Source of the DNA: Collimonas sp. OK607
GTDB lineage: Bacteria; Pseudomonadota; Gammaproteobacteria; Burkholderiales; Burkholderiaceae_D
DNA length: 64,000 bases
Direction of reading: 5' to 3'
NCBI RefSeq assembly: GCF_900111995.1
Contig: NZ_FOKF01000013.1
Coordinates: 51,286-115,285 of the forward strand
The translations under genes were made by a program, and so were the position numbers. Under the pieces are notes generated by a model. It ran no database searches and was not told where the DNA came from. It saw only the letters and a list, made by a program, of their open reading frames with translations. Below, piece by piece: positions 1 to 6,678 of this stretch (its first letter is position 1; every line of letters begins with the position of its first letter).

Positions 1-259
1 ATCGATACAGCCAGTGGTCCGTGACCCTTTCCTTGCCGCCATCGGCGCGCTGGCGGTAGAGAACAAAGGGCAAGGACGCCATGGTCTCTGCCAGGATGCG
101 CACGCTGGCGTACACCGCCGCCACCCGCAGGGCGTTGTCGGCTGACACGCGCATGCCGCTGGACGTGCGCATCGTGACCGGCTCGAACCAGAAATCGCCC
201 CAGGGCGAGCGGTCTCCGGATGAAGCGCGAAAGCGGTCCAGGAAACTGAACATGCCCAT
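1..259 (-). CDS. Phage portal protein, HK97 type (N-terminal part, runs off left edge)
   Basis: The 86 codons visible read on the minus strand from ATG at 259. Residues about 38-60 carry the portal signature (SADNALRVAAVYASVRIL followed by AETMASLPF), the conserved N-terminal helix of HK97-like portals. In such phages the portal forms the dodecameric ring at the capsid vertex through which terminase pumps DNA. The start codon shares its A with the terminase stop codon (TAATG), so the two genes are translationally coupled. A second ATG lies two codons downstream. The rest of the protein is outside the window. Family call from motif reading is confident; length and integrity cannot be judged. 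Confidence 0.85.
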   Translation of the reverse strand, partial: MGMFSFLDRFRASSGDRSPWGDFWFEPVTMRTSSGMRVSADNALRVAAVYASVRILAETMASLPFVLYRQRADGGKERVTDHWLYR

Positions 260-1038
260 TAGAGCATCACCAGTTCATAGTCGGAACCCAACACGACGCT
301 GGTGCCAGGGGTGATGGCACGCGACAGGCCCATGATCAGCGCCACGATGCCGTCGATCTTGTTTTCCGGGCGCTCCTTGCGGGGGTAGATGTTGTCCTTC
401 GCGTCTAGATGCGCCACCACGTTACTGGCCATCCAGCCCAGCACAGGGCAGCCGTCGTGAATTAGCTTTCCTTGCAAGACCAGGGCTTCGAGGGTTTTCA
501 TCGGCTCGCTAAAATTCAGGACCGTGGGACGAACTTCGATCATGGGCAGGCCCTCGCTCATCATCCGGGTCGAAAGTTGTGTGGCCTGGAACGGATCGAA
601 TGCCACAGCCTGCACAGCAAAGCGCGAGGCAAACTCGATCAGATCGGCCTCGATCCAACTGAAATCGATCACATTGCCCGGGGTGACCGTCAGCCGGCCA
701 GAGCCCATCCAACCCGGGTACTGACTGTTGCCGTTGGCATGCACCGTGTCCTCCGGCAGGTAGTAGCGTCCGAACACGGCAAAGGCACCATCGATCTCCG
801 GATGCGCGAAAACCAGCAGCAAGGCAGCAATGTCGGTCTTGCTGGCCAGATCCAACCCGATCCAGCAGGACTGGCCGACATAGGTGTCTAGGTCCAGAGA
901 TGAGTCGGCACAGCGGTCCCAAGACCGCATGTCCATCCACGCGGTGTCCGCGTTGACCCACTCATTCAAGTGCTTAGTCTTGAAGTTGTTTACAGCGCTG
1001 GGCATCTGCATGGCCTTGGCTTGCAGCGGCGCCAGCAC
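259..1038 (-). CDS. Terminase large subunit, C-terminal nuclease part (separated from the ATPase part by in-frame TAA)
   Basis: This 259-residue open frame lies in the same reading frame as the ATPase half at 1039-1971 and is divided from it by a single TAA codon at 1041-1039. Its first codon is GTG immediately after that stop. The sequence continues the family consensus without a gap: PSAVNNFKTKHLNEW at 13-27, then the RNase-H-fold nuclease start CWIGLDLASKTD at 58-69 with the first metal aspartate at 63, and a later acidic site near KIDGIVA. In intact phages this domain cuts concatemeric DNA during packaging. The break falls in the linker between ATPase and nuclease domains, so either the gene is a nonsense-mutated pseudogene or two chains are made by reinitiation at GTG; no strong Shine-Dalgarno precedes the GTG. 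Confidence 0.8.
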   Translation of the reverse strand: MLAPLQAKAMQMPSAVNNFKTKHLNEWVNADTAWMDMRSWDRCADSSLDLDTYVGQSCWIGLDLASKTDIAALLLVFAHPEIDGAFAVFGRYYLPEDTVHANGNSQYPGWMGSGRLTVTPGNVIDFSWIEADLIEFASRFAVQAVAFDPFQATQLSTRMMSEGLPMIEVRPTVLNFSEPMKTLEALVLQGKLIHDGCPVLGWMASNVVAHLDAKDNIYPRKERPENKIDGIVALIMGLSRAITPGTSVVLGSDYELVML

Positions 1039-1971
1039 TTATGGGCGCACCGAGATGCCCCAGTTGGGATTGGCCTTGATCAGCGACGATTCCAGAGTCC
1101 AGTCATCCCCGTCATTGAGCCCGTAGACGATGCCGAACTGGCTGTCATCCTCGAACACGCCATCAAGCAGCCGTGTCACGAAGGTGCGGATCTCGTAGCA
1201 AATGCCGGAGCGGTTGCTGCCTGCCGTCGTGATTACCCAGAGAAGCGAGTTGTCGCGCTTGCCGGTCCCGGTTTCCACCACGTCATAGACGGTGCGGGTC
1301 TTGTGGGCATGCAACTCGTCAACGCAGCCGAAGTGGATATTCAAGCCATCGAGTGTCGATCCCTCTGCCGACAGCGCTTCGAACTTGGAGCCGCTGGTCA
1401 TCACATGCATGTTGTGCGCGCCGACTCCCACCCCAAAGCGGCTGCGAAACCCGGCTGACTGCCGCGCCATGGTTTGCGCATCGCCAAACACAATCCGGGC
1501 CTGGTCACGGGTGGTGGCCAGCGAATACACCTCGGCTCCGCCTTCACCGTCGGCGGCCAGCATGTACAGCGCTAGCGCGGAGGACAGCGTGGACTTGGCG
1601 TTGCCGCGCGGAACCTCGATGTAGGCCCGGCGAAACCGGCGCTTGCCATCCGTTTTGATCCAGCCAAAGACGGTGGTCAGGATGAACACCTGCCAGGGCT
1701 CCAGATGGATCGGTTCCCCGGCCAGCGGTCCCTTGACGTGCGGCAGGCGTTCGATGAACGCGCACAGATTGTCGGCTGGGTGGAAACTGCGGCCCAACTT
1801 GTCCGTCAGCTTCGGATTGAAGCGGTACGGACTATCCTTGCCCTTGAACTGGTCCAGATCATCCAGTTGGCGCTGGCACGCCGCGCGCACCCACTTGCAG
1901 GTCAGTACTTTGCCGGACACGACATCCTTGGCATACTGGCGCGCGGTGGCGACATAGCTGCGTGACGTCAT
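1039..1971 (-). CDS. Terminase large subunit, N-terminal ATPase part (ends at premature TAA)
   Basis: Encodes the packaging-motor ATPase half of a Terminase_1-family large subunit. A Walker A-like PRGNAKST is at 121-128 and a Walker B CVDE at 216-219 followed by HAHKTR; LATTRDQARIVFGDA at 151-165 is also typical. The family is usually about 560-580 residues; here translation stops after 310 at TAA, directly after NPNWGISVRP, where homologues carry an acidic residue and continue. A single G-to-T change from GAA would create this codon. Starts at ATG 1971, overlapping the stop of the small subunit gene. The prophage is probably unable to package DNA unless the stop is suppressed or the two halves work in trans. 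Confidence 0.85.
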   Translation of the reverse strand: MTSRSYVATARQYAKDVVSGKVLTCKWVRAACQRQLDDLDQFKGKDSPYRFNPKLTDKLGRSFHPADNLCAFIERLPHVKGPLAGEPIHLEPWQVFILTTVFGWIKTDGKRRFRRAYIEVPRGNAKSTLSSALALYMLAADGEGGAEVYSLATTRDQARIVFGDAQTMARQSAGFRSRFGVGVGAHNMHVMTSGSKFEALSAEGSTLDGLNIHFGCVDELHAHKTRTVYDVVETGTGKRDNSLLWVITTAGSNRSGICYEIRTFVTRLLDGVFEDDSQFGIVYGLNDGDDWTLESSLIKANPNWGISVRP

Positions 1972-2435
1972 CAGCCAGCAATCTCCGACCAGGGGTCGTT
2001 ATCTTTTGGGGCATCCGCAGGCATCGAAATCCGCGATCGTGAAGCCGGGGTAAAACCCATCTCCGACTCGTAGCCCTTCATCTCCAACGCCAGGTCCCGG
2101 ATCACGTCCATCAATGGCGAGCGCCGCAGGATGCCGCTGGGCGTCTTGATGATCATCCCAGACACGCCGGCACGGTTGATTTTGGACAGCGCCTCGCGGT
2201 ACAGGCCCGAGCAGTTGGCCCAGCGCTCCAGCACCGCGCCGTCGAGCGCAGACAGCAATCCGGGCGGCGAATTGGCCACTGCGTAATCCCAGGCTTCTTT
2301 GGCACTGTCCGACATGTACTCGGGTGCCGTGCACAGAGCGCCGGCAGGCCGTGGCTCGTGCGGATTGGTCCGGCATTTCTGTAACGTCCCTTTGATCTTC
2401 TTGACCGCCACCGGCAGCGGTTTACGTCCGGCCAT
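1971..2435 (-). CDS. Terminase small subunit, P27 family
   Basis: This 154-residue protein starts MAGRKPLPVAVKKIKGT, the characteristic basic N-terminus of P27-type small terminases, and has the conserved pattern of a central helical region followed by a GIIIKTPSG-like segment (here GMIIKTPSG) and a SPLMDVIRDLALEMK helix near 105-120. P27-type small subunits recognise the packaging site and recruit the large subunit, whose gene follows with a one-base overlap. An HNH endonuclease gene lies upstream, the usual partner in HK97-like cos phages. The N-terminal part could instead be called DUF1804-like, but the neighbourhood makes P27 much more likely. Confidence 0.85.
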   Translation of the reverse strand: MAGRKPLPVAVKKIKGTLQKCRTNPHEPRPAGALCTAPEYMSDSAKEAWDYAVANSPPGLLSALDGAVLERWANCSGLYREALSKINRAGVSGMIIKTPSGILRRSPLMDVIRDLALEMKGYESEMGFTPASRSRISMPADAPKDNDPWSEIAG

Positions 2436-2600
2436 GGCCGCTCACAGGGAGGGGGCGCAGGATCGGATCGTCCGCCGCGATGGCCAGCGTGCAAGAGTCT
2501 GTGTTCAATTGGCATCCTCACCAAAAAAAGTATTTCAATTTGCACGCGCAAAAATCTGTGCTGGCGCACGCATCGCGGGCTCGCGACTCCAGAGATTCGA

Positions 2601-2615
2601 TCCCCCTATGGGGGA
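2601..2615. other. Short GC-rich palindrome near terminase genes
   Basis: TCCCCC-TAT-GGGGGA forms perfect 6-bp arms around a 3-nt loop in the gap between the HNH and small terminase genes. HK97-like phages with an HNH-P27 pair often have their cohesive-end site in this neighbourhood, so this could be part of a cos site. A transcription-related hairpin is equally possible. Confidence 0.25.
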
Positions 2616-2617
2616 GG

Positions 2618-2983
2618 TCAGCGACGCCGGGCGGTCTCGCCAGCGGTTTTGCTGTTGTGGCAGGCCACGCACAGCGCCTGCAGGTTGGTCCAGTCAAACC
2701 GTGCACCGCCGTCCTTCAACGGCTGGACGTGGTCTGCCACCACCGCCGCAACAACGCGCCCACGCCCCGCACAACGCACGCACACCGGGTGCTGGCGCAG
2801 GAATGCAGCACGCACCGCACGCCAGGTCGCCGACTGATAGAAGCCGCGTTCGATATCGAAGCTACGGCGGGTGCGACCGTAGTCACGATACGCTGCGCCA
2901 CGGTGCTTGTCGCAGTAGCCGGGCTTCGCTAGCACCATGCCACAACCAGGGTGCCGGCACGGTGTAGGGGCGGAGCGGGGCAT
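2618..2983 (-). CDS. Phage HNH endonuclease
   Basis: A 121-residue HNH nuclease. The zinc-binding CxxC pairs are at C68/C71 and C105/C108; the catalytic part is ADHVQPLKDGG (D84-H85), the central N100 in FDWTNLQALC, and the final H109-N110 of CVACHNSK. An extra N-terminal Cys/His-rich stretch (CRHPGCGMVL, CDKH) may bind a second zinc. In HK97-like phages a terminase-adjacent HNH protein of this size is needed for specific cleavage at the packaging site and interacts with the large terminase. Its position immediately before the small terminase gene supports that role here. Confidence 0.85.
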   Translation of the reverse strand: MPRSAPTPCRHPGCGMVLAKPGYCDKHRGAAYRDYGRTRRSFDIERGFYQSATWRAVRAAFLRQHPVCVRCAGRGRVVAAVVADHVQPLKDGGARFDWTNLQALCVACHNSKTAGETARRR

Positions 2984-3193
2984 ATCAGTTTTTGTTCAAT
3001 CGATTAGCAACGATTCGCAAGCACAAGCTTGGCTTTTTGCTTGAATGAAGCGTTCACGGGGCGCGGTTGGCAGGCTCATGCTGTGCACGTATACCGCGTT
3101 GCCTGATCCTCCAGCTTGCCGCAGCCAACCTCTGCGACGTGGCGACTGTCTCCGACAAAAGATACGCGCTGACATAATTCCAGTAAGCCAAAG

Positions 3194-3223
3194 TTAACTA
3201 GATGTCGGCCCCGGCCGTATAAT
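3194..3223 (+). promoter_or_regulatory. Sigma-70-type promoter of the 3258 gene
   Basis: A perfect TATAAT (3218-3223) with TTAACT (3194-3199) 18 bp upstream lies ahead of the plus-strand gene. The predicted transcript starts near 3230, which leaves 9 nt to GTG 3240 but about 28 nt to ATG 3258 and so favours the ATG start. Confidence 0.6.
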
Positions 3224-3257
3224 CCGATGTCCTATCTCAGTGACCAACACGAAAACC

Positions 3258-3923
3258 ATGTCTTTTGAATTGCTCATCTCGGACCTGACTCAACCGCTTG
3301 CCGGCCAATATCCGAGACCTTGGATGACCAGCCTACGTGACCCGCAAGCGGCTAGGGTGTTCATTGTCGGCGCGAATCAGGCCAAGCAGTATCCCGTCGA
3401 GGCAATTTCACACACGCGGCACATGGATGCTCTGTTTAATCGCGATGGCGAATCCTGCCGAGGACTCTACGATGAGCTGTATCCTAAGCCCTCGCGCTCT
3501 CGACCCAACATTGACGGATTCACGGCGCGCCTCGCTGCTGCGGGGGTAACTGAAGTTCTGGAAACGAATGTCGTCTGCTATTCGACGGGAATGGCCGCGG
3601 ACCTGAGGAAGAGGGAGCATCGGCTGGGTGCCATGGTCGGAGGTCGCATTTTTCAATCCTTGGCCCAGGCTATTCGTCCGAAAATCGTGGTTCTCCATGG
3701 AAAAGGTACATGTGACGAGTTCGAGAAACAGTTTGGGATCGCTGTGCCGCGACCTTATGACGAGGAGGGGCAGGGCATTTGCAAGATAAATCTGCTTTTC
3801 AGTGGCGTCGAGACCGAATTCATTTCTATTCGCTCCCTCGCACAGCCACAGTACAATGCTTGGGCTGCATGGGCACCCCGGCATTTGGATGCTGTGAGTA
3901 AGTATATCGCTTCATGTCTTTGA
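3258..3923 (+). CDS. Unknown prophage cargo protein, possible uracil-DNA-glycosylase fold
   Basis: A 221-residue protein (an in-frame GTG at 3240 would add six). I do not recognise the exact family. The layout resembles the UDG superfamily: RVFIVGANQAK at 34-44 in the place of the GxNP loop, ETNVVCYST at 102-110 after a hydrophobic turn, and RPKIVVLHGKG at 140-150 in the place of the strand preceding the catalytic loop. The canonical GQNP residues are not present, so catalysis is uncertain. It is transcribed from its own TATAAT promoter against the direction of all neighbouring phage genes, which is how lysogenically expressed cargo genes are arranged. No transmembrane segment or signal peptide is visible. 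Confidence 0.4.
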   Translation: MSFELLISDLTQPLAGQYPRPWMTSLRDPQAARVFIVGANQAKQYPVEAISHTRHMDALFNRDGESCRGLYDELYPKPSRSRPNIDGFTARLAAAGVTEVLETNVVCYSTGMAADLRKREHRLGAMVGGRIFQSLAQAIRPKIVVLHGKGTCDEFEKQFGIAVPRPYDEEGQGICKINLLFSGVETEFISIRSLAQPQYNAWAAWAPRHLDAVSKYIASCL

Positions 3924-4010
3924 TTTATATGACCAAGTGGCTATAGCGGATGGTGATCCAATGGGCAATGTTCGCAATGGCCGAGGAGTGTAGATTGAAT
4001 AAGTTTCGTC

Positions 4011-5246
4011 TTATTCAGATGTAGCCCGATCCACAAATTTCACGCCGTCACTGGCACGTTTCGCCTCCTGGCCCGTGAACTCCTGCCAACGACGTACGAT
4101 CACGTCCACATATTTCGGATCCAACTCAATCAGGCGCGCCCGACGCCCGGATTTTTCACAGGCGATCAAAGTGCTGCCTGATCCGCCAAACGGGTCGAGC
4201 ACAAGGTCGCGGCTTTTGCTGCTGTTCCTCACTGCCTTTTCAACCAGTTCAACTGGCTTCATGGTCGGATGCAAATCGTTCTTGTGCGGCTTTTTGATAA
4301 ACCACACATCGCCTTGATCGCGCGCGCCGCACCAGTAGTGTTCGGCACCGTCACGCCAGCCGTAGAGAATCGGCTCGTACTGGCGCTGGTAGTCGGCCCG
4401 CCCGAGCGTGAAGGTGTTCTTGGCCCAGATAACAAAGGTTGACCACTTGCCGCCGGCCGACCGGAAGGCCAGTTGCAGCGTGTCAAGTTCGCTGGAACTC
4501 ATGGCGATGTAGACGCCACCCTTGGTCACATTCAGAATATTCTGGCACGCCGCTTGCAAGAAGGCGCCGAAGCCTTCGCCCATGTTGTCGTTCAGGATAG
4601 GGCGGTTTGTGCCGCGCATTTTGTCTTTGGCTGTGTTGGCATAGTTGACGTTGTATGGTGGATCCGTGAACGTCATGTCGACCAGCTCATCGCCCAGCAG
4701 GGCGTGGAAATCATCGGCATTGGTCGCGTCGCCGCAGAGCACCTTGTGGTCACCCAGCAACCACAGATCACCAGCGCGGGACACCGGTGTCTCAGGGACA
4801 CCGGGTACTTTGTCCTCATCGGTCTTGCCTTCGGTGTTGTCAGCTGCGAGCAGGGCATCCAGCTCGTCGGTGCCAAATCCCAGCAATTCAAGGTCGACAT
4901 CGGCGAGTTTGAGTTCACCTAACTCGAGGCGCAGCAGTTCCTGGTCCCATCCGGCGTTTTCCGCTAGGCGATTGTCAGCAAGGATGTAGGCCTTCTTTTG
5001 GATTGCAGTCAGATGCGACAGCTCGATGACCGGCGCCTCCTTCAAAGCCAACTTGCGAGCTGCCAGCAAACGTCCGTGTCCCGCAATGACACCACGCTCG
5101 CCATCGATCAAGATGGGGTTGGTCCAGCCAAACTCGGTGATCGAGGCTGCGATCTGCGCCACTTGTTCATCGCTGTGACTCCTTGCATTACGGGCATAGG
5201 GGATCAGCGACTCGATCGGGCGGTACTCGATTTGCAAAGCATGCAT
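4011..5246 (-). CDS. ParB-domain DNA methyltransferase (N6-adenine/N4-cytosine, beta class)
   Basis: Residues about 1-90 form a ParB/Srx-like domain (IEYRPIESLIPYARNAR, VIAGHGRLLAARKL with GHGR at 56-59); the rest is a DNA methylase with motif IV DPPY at 195-198 and the SAM-binding DPFGGSGST at 351-359, giving the beta order. Such phage-encoded orphan enzymes methylate short palindromes, shielding phage DNA or marking replication. No cognate restriction gene is seen. I chose ATG 5246 because the ParB domain begins there; the longer TTG frame from 5279 would read through a terminator hairpin. That hairpin ends 12 nt upstream of this start, leaving no room for a separate promoter, so expression probably depends on read-through or antitermination. 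Confidence 0.9.
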   Translation of the reverse strand: MHALQIEYRPIESLIPYARNARSHSDEQVAQIAASITEFGWTNPILIDGERGVIAGHGRLLAARKLALKEAPVIELSHLTAIQKKAYILADNRLAENAGWDQELLRLELGELKLADVDLELLGFGTDELDALLAADNTEGKTDEDKVPGVPETPVSRAGDLWLLGDHKVLCGDATNADDFHALLGDELVDMTFTDPPYNVNYANTAKDKMRGTNRPILNDNMGEGFGAFLQAACQNILNVTKGGVYIAMSSSELDTLQLAFRSAGGKWSTFVIWAKNTFTLGRADYQRQYEPILYGWRDGAEHYWCGARDQGDVWFIKKPHKNDLHPTMKPVELVEKAVRNSSKSRDLVLDPFGGSGSTLIACEKSGRRARLIELDPKYVDVIVRRWQEFTGQEAKRASDGVKFVDRATSE

Positions 5247-5258
5247 GGGGATCCGAAC

Positions 5259-5292
5259 AAAAAAACCCGCGAGAAGCAAAGCTCGTCGCGGG
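5259..5292 (-). terminator. Intrinsic terminator between early operon and methyltransferase gene
   Basis: On the minus strand CCCGCGACGAGC-TTT-GCTTCTCGCGGG (one mismatch, one wobble) is followed by seven T residues (5265-5259). It would end transcripts from the early operon just before the methyltransferase start codon at 5246. Confidence 0.75.
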
Positions 5293-5431
5293 CTGTTGAA
5301 TGTGATTCGATGCGAGGCACATCTCTCGCAACCATAGCCAGAAATATAGCAAAAATCTGGGGAAACGCGACACCTTCAAAACGTCGCTACTTTCGCAATC
5401 CTCCTCACCCAACAGCTATGGCGCGCAAGTC

Positions 5432-5830
5432 CTATCCACTACCCGCAATTATTCCTGACTGATTCAGTTTTCCGCATACCACCGACAGAGCGGATCGCCA
5501 TCGGCGCTGTGCCGTGCGGATCACGCAGCCATTGCGTTTGGCGATGTCTGACCATGGATAGCGCTGGGCACGCATCCACACCAGATGACGCTGCTCTTCC
5601 TCAAGCCACTGCATCCAGGCCATCGTTTCCAACATGCGGTCGATATCCTTGGGGCTCGGTGGAAATCGCTGGGGTGGGGCATGCTCACCTGCCATGCGCT
5701 CGTACACGGTACGCACAAACGGCGGCCATACGTTGAAATAGCCCTGAACCCGAACAGGTGGTAGTCGTCTTGCTGTCTGGTCAGCATCGCCAAGCCGTTC
5801 CGCCACAGCTTCGATCGTCCAATCATTCAT
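5432..5830 (-). CDS. DUF6362-like phage protein with C-terminal HTH
   Basis: This 132-residue protein begins at ATG 5830, preceded by GGAGGA at seven bases; the longer frame upstream lacks a ribosome site. Residues about 82-125 (WMQWLEEEQRHLVWMRAQ, then YPWSDIAKRNG and RTAQRRW) form a sigma-like helix-turn-helix typical of the DUF6362 family, found in early regions of proteobacterial siphophages. It is the last gene of the early operon before the terminator at 5259-5292 and overlaps the preceding 71-codon gene by 8 nt. A regulatory or replication-accessory role is plausible but not shown. Confidence 0.7.
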   Translation of the reverse strand: MNDWTIEAVAERLGDADQTARRLPPVRVQGYFNVWPPFVRTVYERMAGEHAPPQRFPPSPKDIDRMLETMAWMQWLEEEQRHLVWMRAQRYPWSDIAKRNGCVIRTAQRRWRSALSVVCGKLNQSGIIAGSG

Positions 5831-6038
5831 GCCGTCCTCCGCCGCTGGTTGTTCCGTACAGCCGTTGACCCAGGCGGCGGATGAAATCACGCTCGACGAA
5901 ATCGAGCCGATCATCGGTTTCTGACACCACCAGGATACGTTGCTGCTGCCAGCCGTTTTGCTTGATCGCATCGAGATTGATGGATAGAGGGTGCAGGCGG
6001 CCCAAGGGGCAGCGGTAGGGTTGCGCTGGAATTTTCAT
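5823..6038 (-). CDS. Small unknown phage protein (71 aa)
   Basis: ATG 6038 follows AGGAGG by a few bases and overlaps the TGA of the resolvase gene (TGACATG), and its own end overlaps the next start by 8 nt. This tight packing supports a real gene although no family is recognised. The protein is basic, with KNGWQQQRILVVSETDDRL in the middle and RLGQRLYG near the end; no cysteines cluster and no membrane segment is seen. Confidence 0.6.
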   Translation of the reverse strand: MKIPAQPYRCPLGRLHPLSINLDAIKQNGWQQQRILVVSETDDRLDFVERDFIRRLGQRLYGTTSGGGRHE

Positions 6039-6039
6039 G

Positions 6040-6669
6040 TCAGGCCTCCTGCGTTTCGATGGCCCAGTGCAGCAAGGCCAGGGCGTCCGCTTCGTTGTCA
6101 TCCGTCACCGGATGACCCTTGGCGCGCATGGCGACAATTACATCCTCCTTACCGGCATTGCCTTTGCCGGTGGCGTGCTTTTTGATCGTGCCGACCGGCA
6201 CGCCCTGGTACGGAATGTTGTGGTGCTCGCACCAGGCGGTAAGCGTGGCCATCAAACCGCCATAGACATGGGCGGCATCTACGCCGGCATGACGACGCAC
6301 TTCCTCGAAGTACACAGCATGGATGTCGTTCGCAGCCACCTTGATTTCCGATAGCCAACGCTTGAATCGTAGGTAGCGCATACCACCACCCTCGAACCTC
6401 TGTGGCCGCAGACTGACGAAGCCGTGGGCAATCTGATGGTCACGCGAGCGCAGTGCCCACCCTGTGGTGGTACCCAGATCAATAGCCAGAACGGTCAACG
6501 CGCCACCGATTTGCGGAGGCGGCTCCACAGCATCGCCGACACGGTCTGACGCAGCCGACTCGGAACAACACAACTTCTCTTTAGGTGCGCACGCGCGCAC
6601 GTGTAGCAAGTTAACGTTATCGGTTGTCAGCTGCGTCAGACTGTGGCTGAAACTTGAGTTTTTTGTCAT
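6040..6669 (-). CDS. RuvC-like Holliday-junction resolvase / RNase H-fold nuclease
   Basis: A 209-residue protein with the RuvC metal-binding plan: LAIDLGTTTGWAL with D64, AVYFEEV with E122, and TDDNEADALALLHWA with acidic residues at 190 and 196. Phage resolvases of this type debranch recombination or replication intermediates before packaging. A poorly conserved 58-residue N-terminal extension precedes the catalytic core; the ATG at 6669 has GAGG seven bases upstream and sits 9 nt after the primase stop, so it is kept as start. It fits functionally with the Sak4-like recombinase, DUF669-like protein and Cas4-like exonuclease upstream. Confidence 0.75.
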   Translation of the reverse strand: MTKNSSFSHSLTQLTTDNVNLLHVRACAPKEKLCCSESAASDRVGDAVEPPPQIGGALTVLAIDLGTTTGWALRSRDHQIAHGFVSLRPQRFEGGGMRYLRFKRWLSEIKVAANDIHAVYFEEVRRHAGVDAAHVYGGLMATLTAWCEHHNIPYQGVPVGTIKKHATGKGNAGKEDVIVAMRAKGHPVTDDNEADALALLHWAIETQEA

Positions 6670-6678
6670 GGCAAGTCC

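Noticed and set aside
2299..2967. Plus-strand frame across the HNH/small terminase region
   Set aside because: Low-complexity Arg/Ala-rich translation opposite two well-supported phage genes; a GC-driven shadow.
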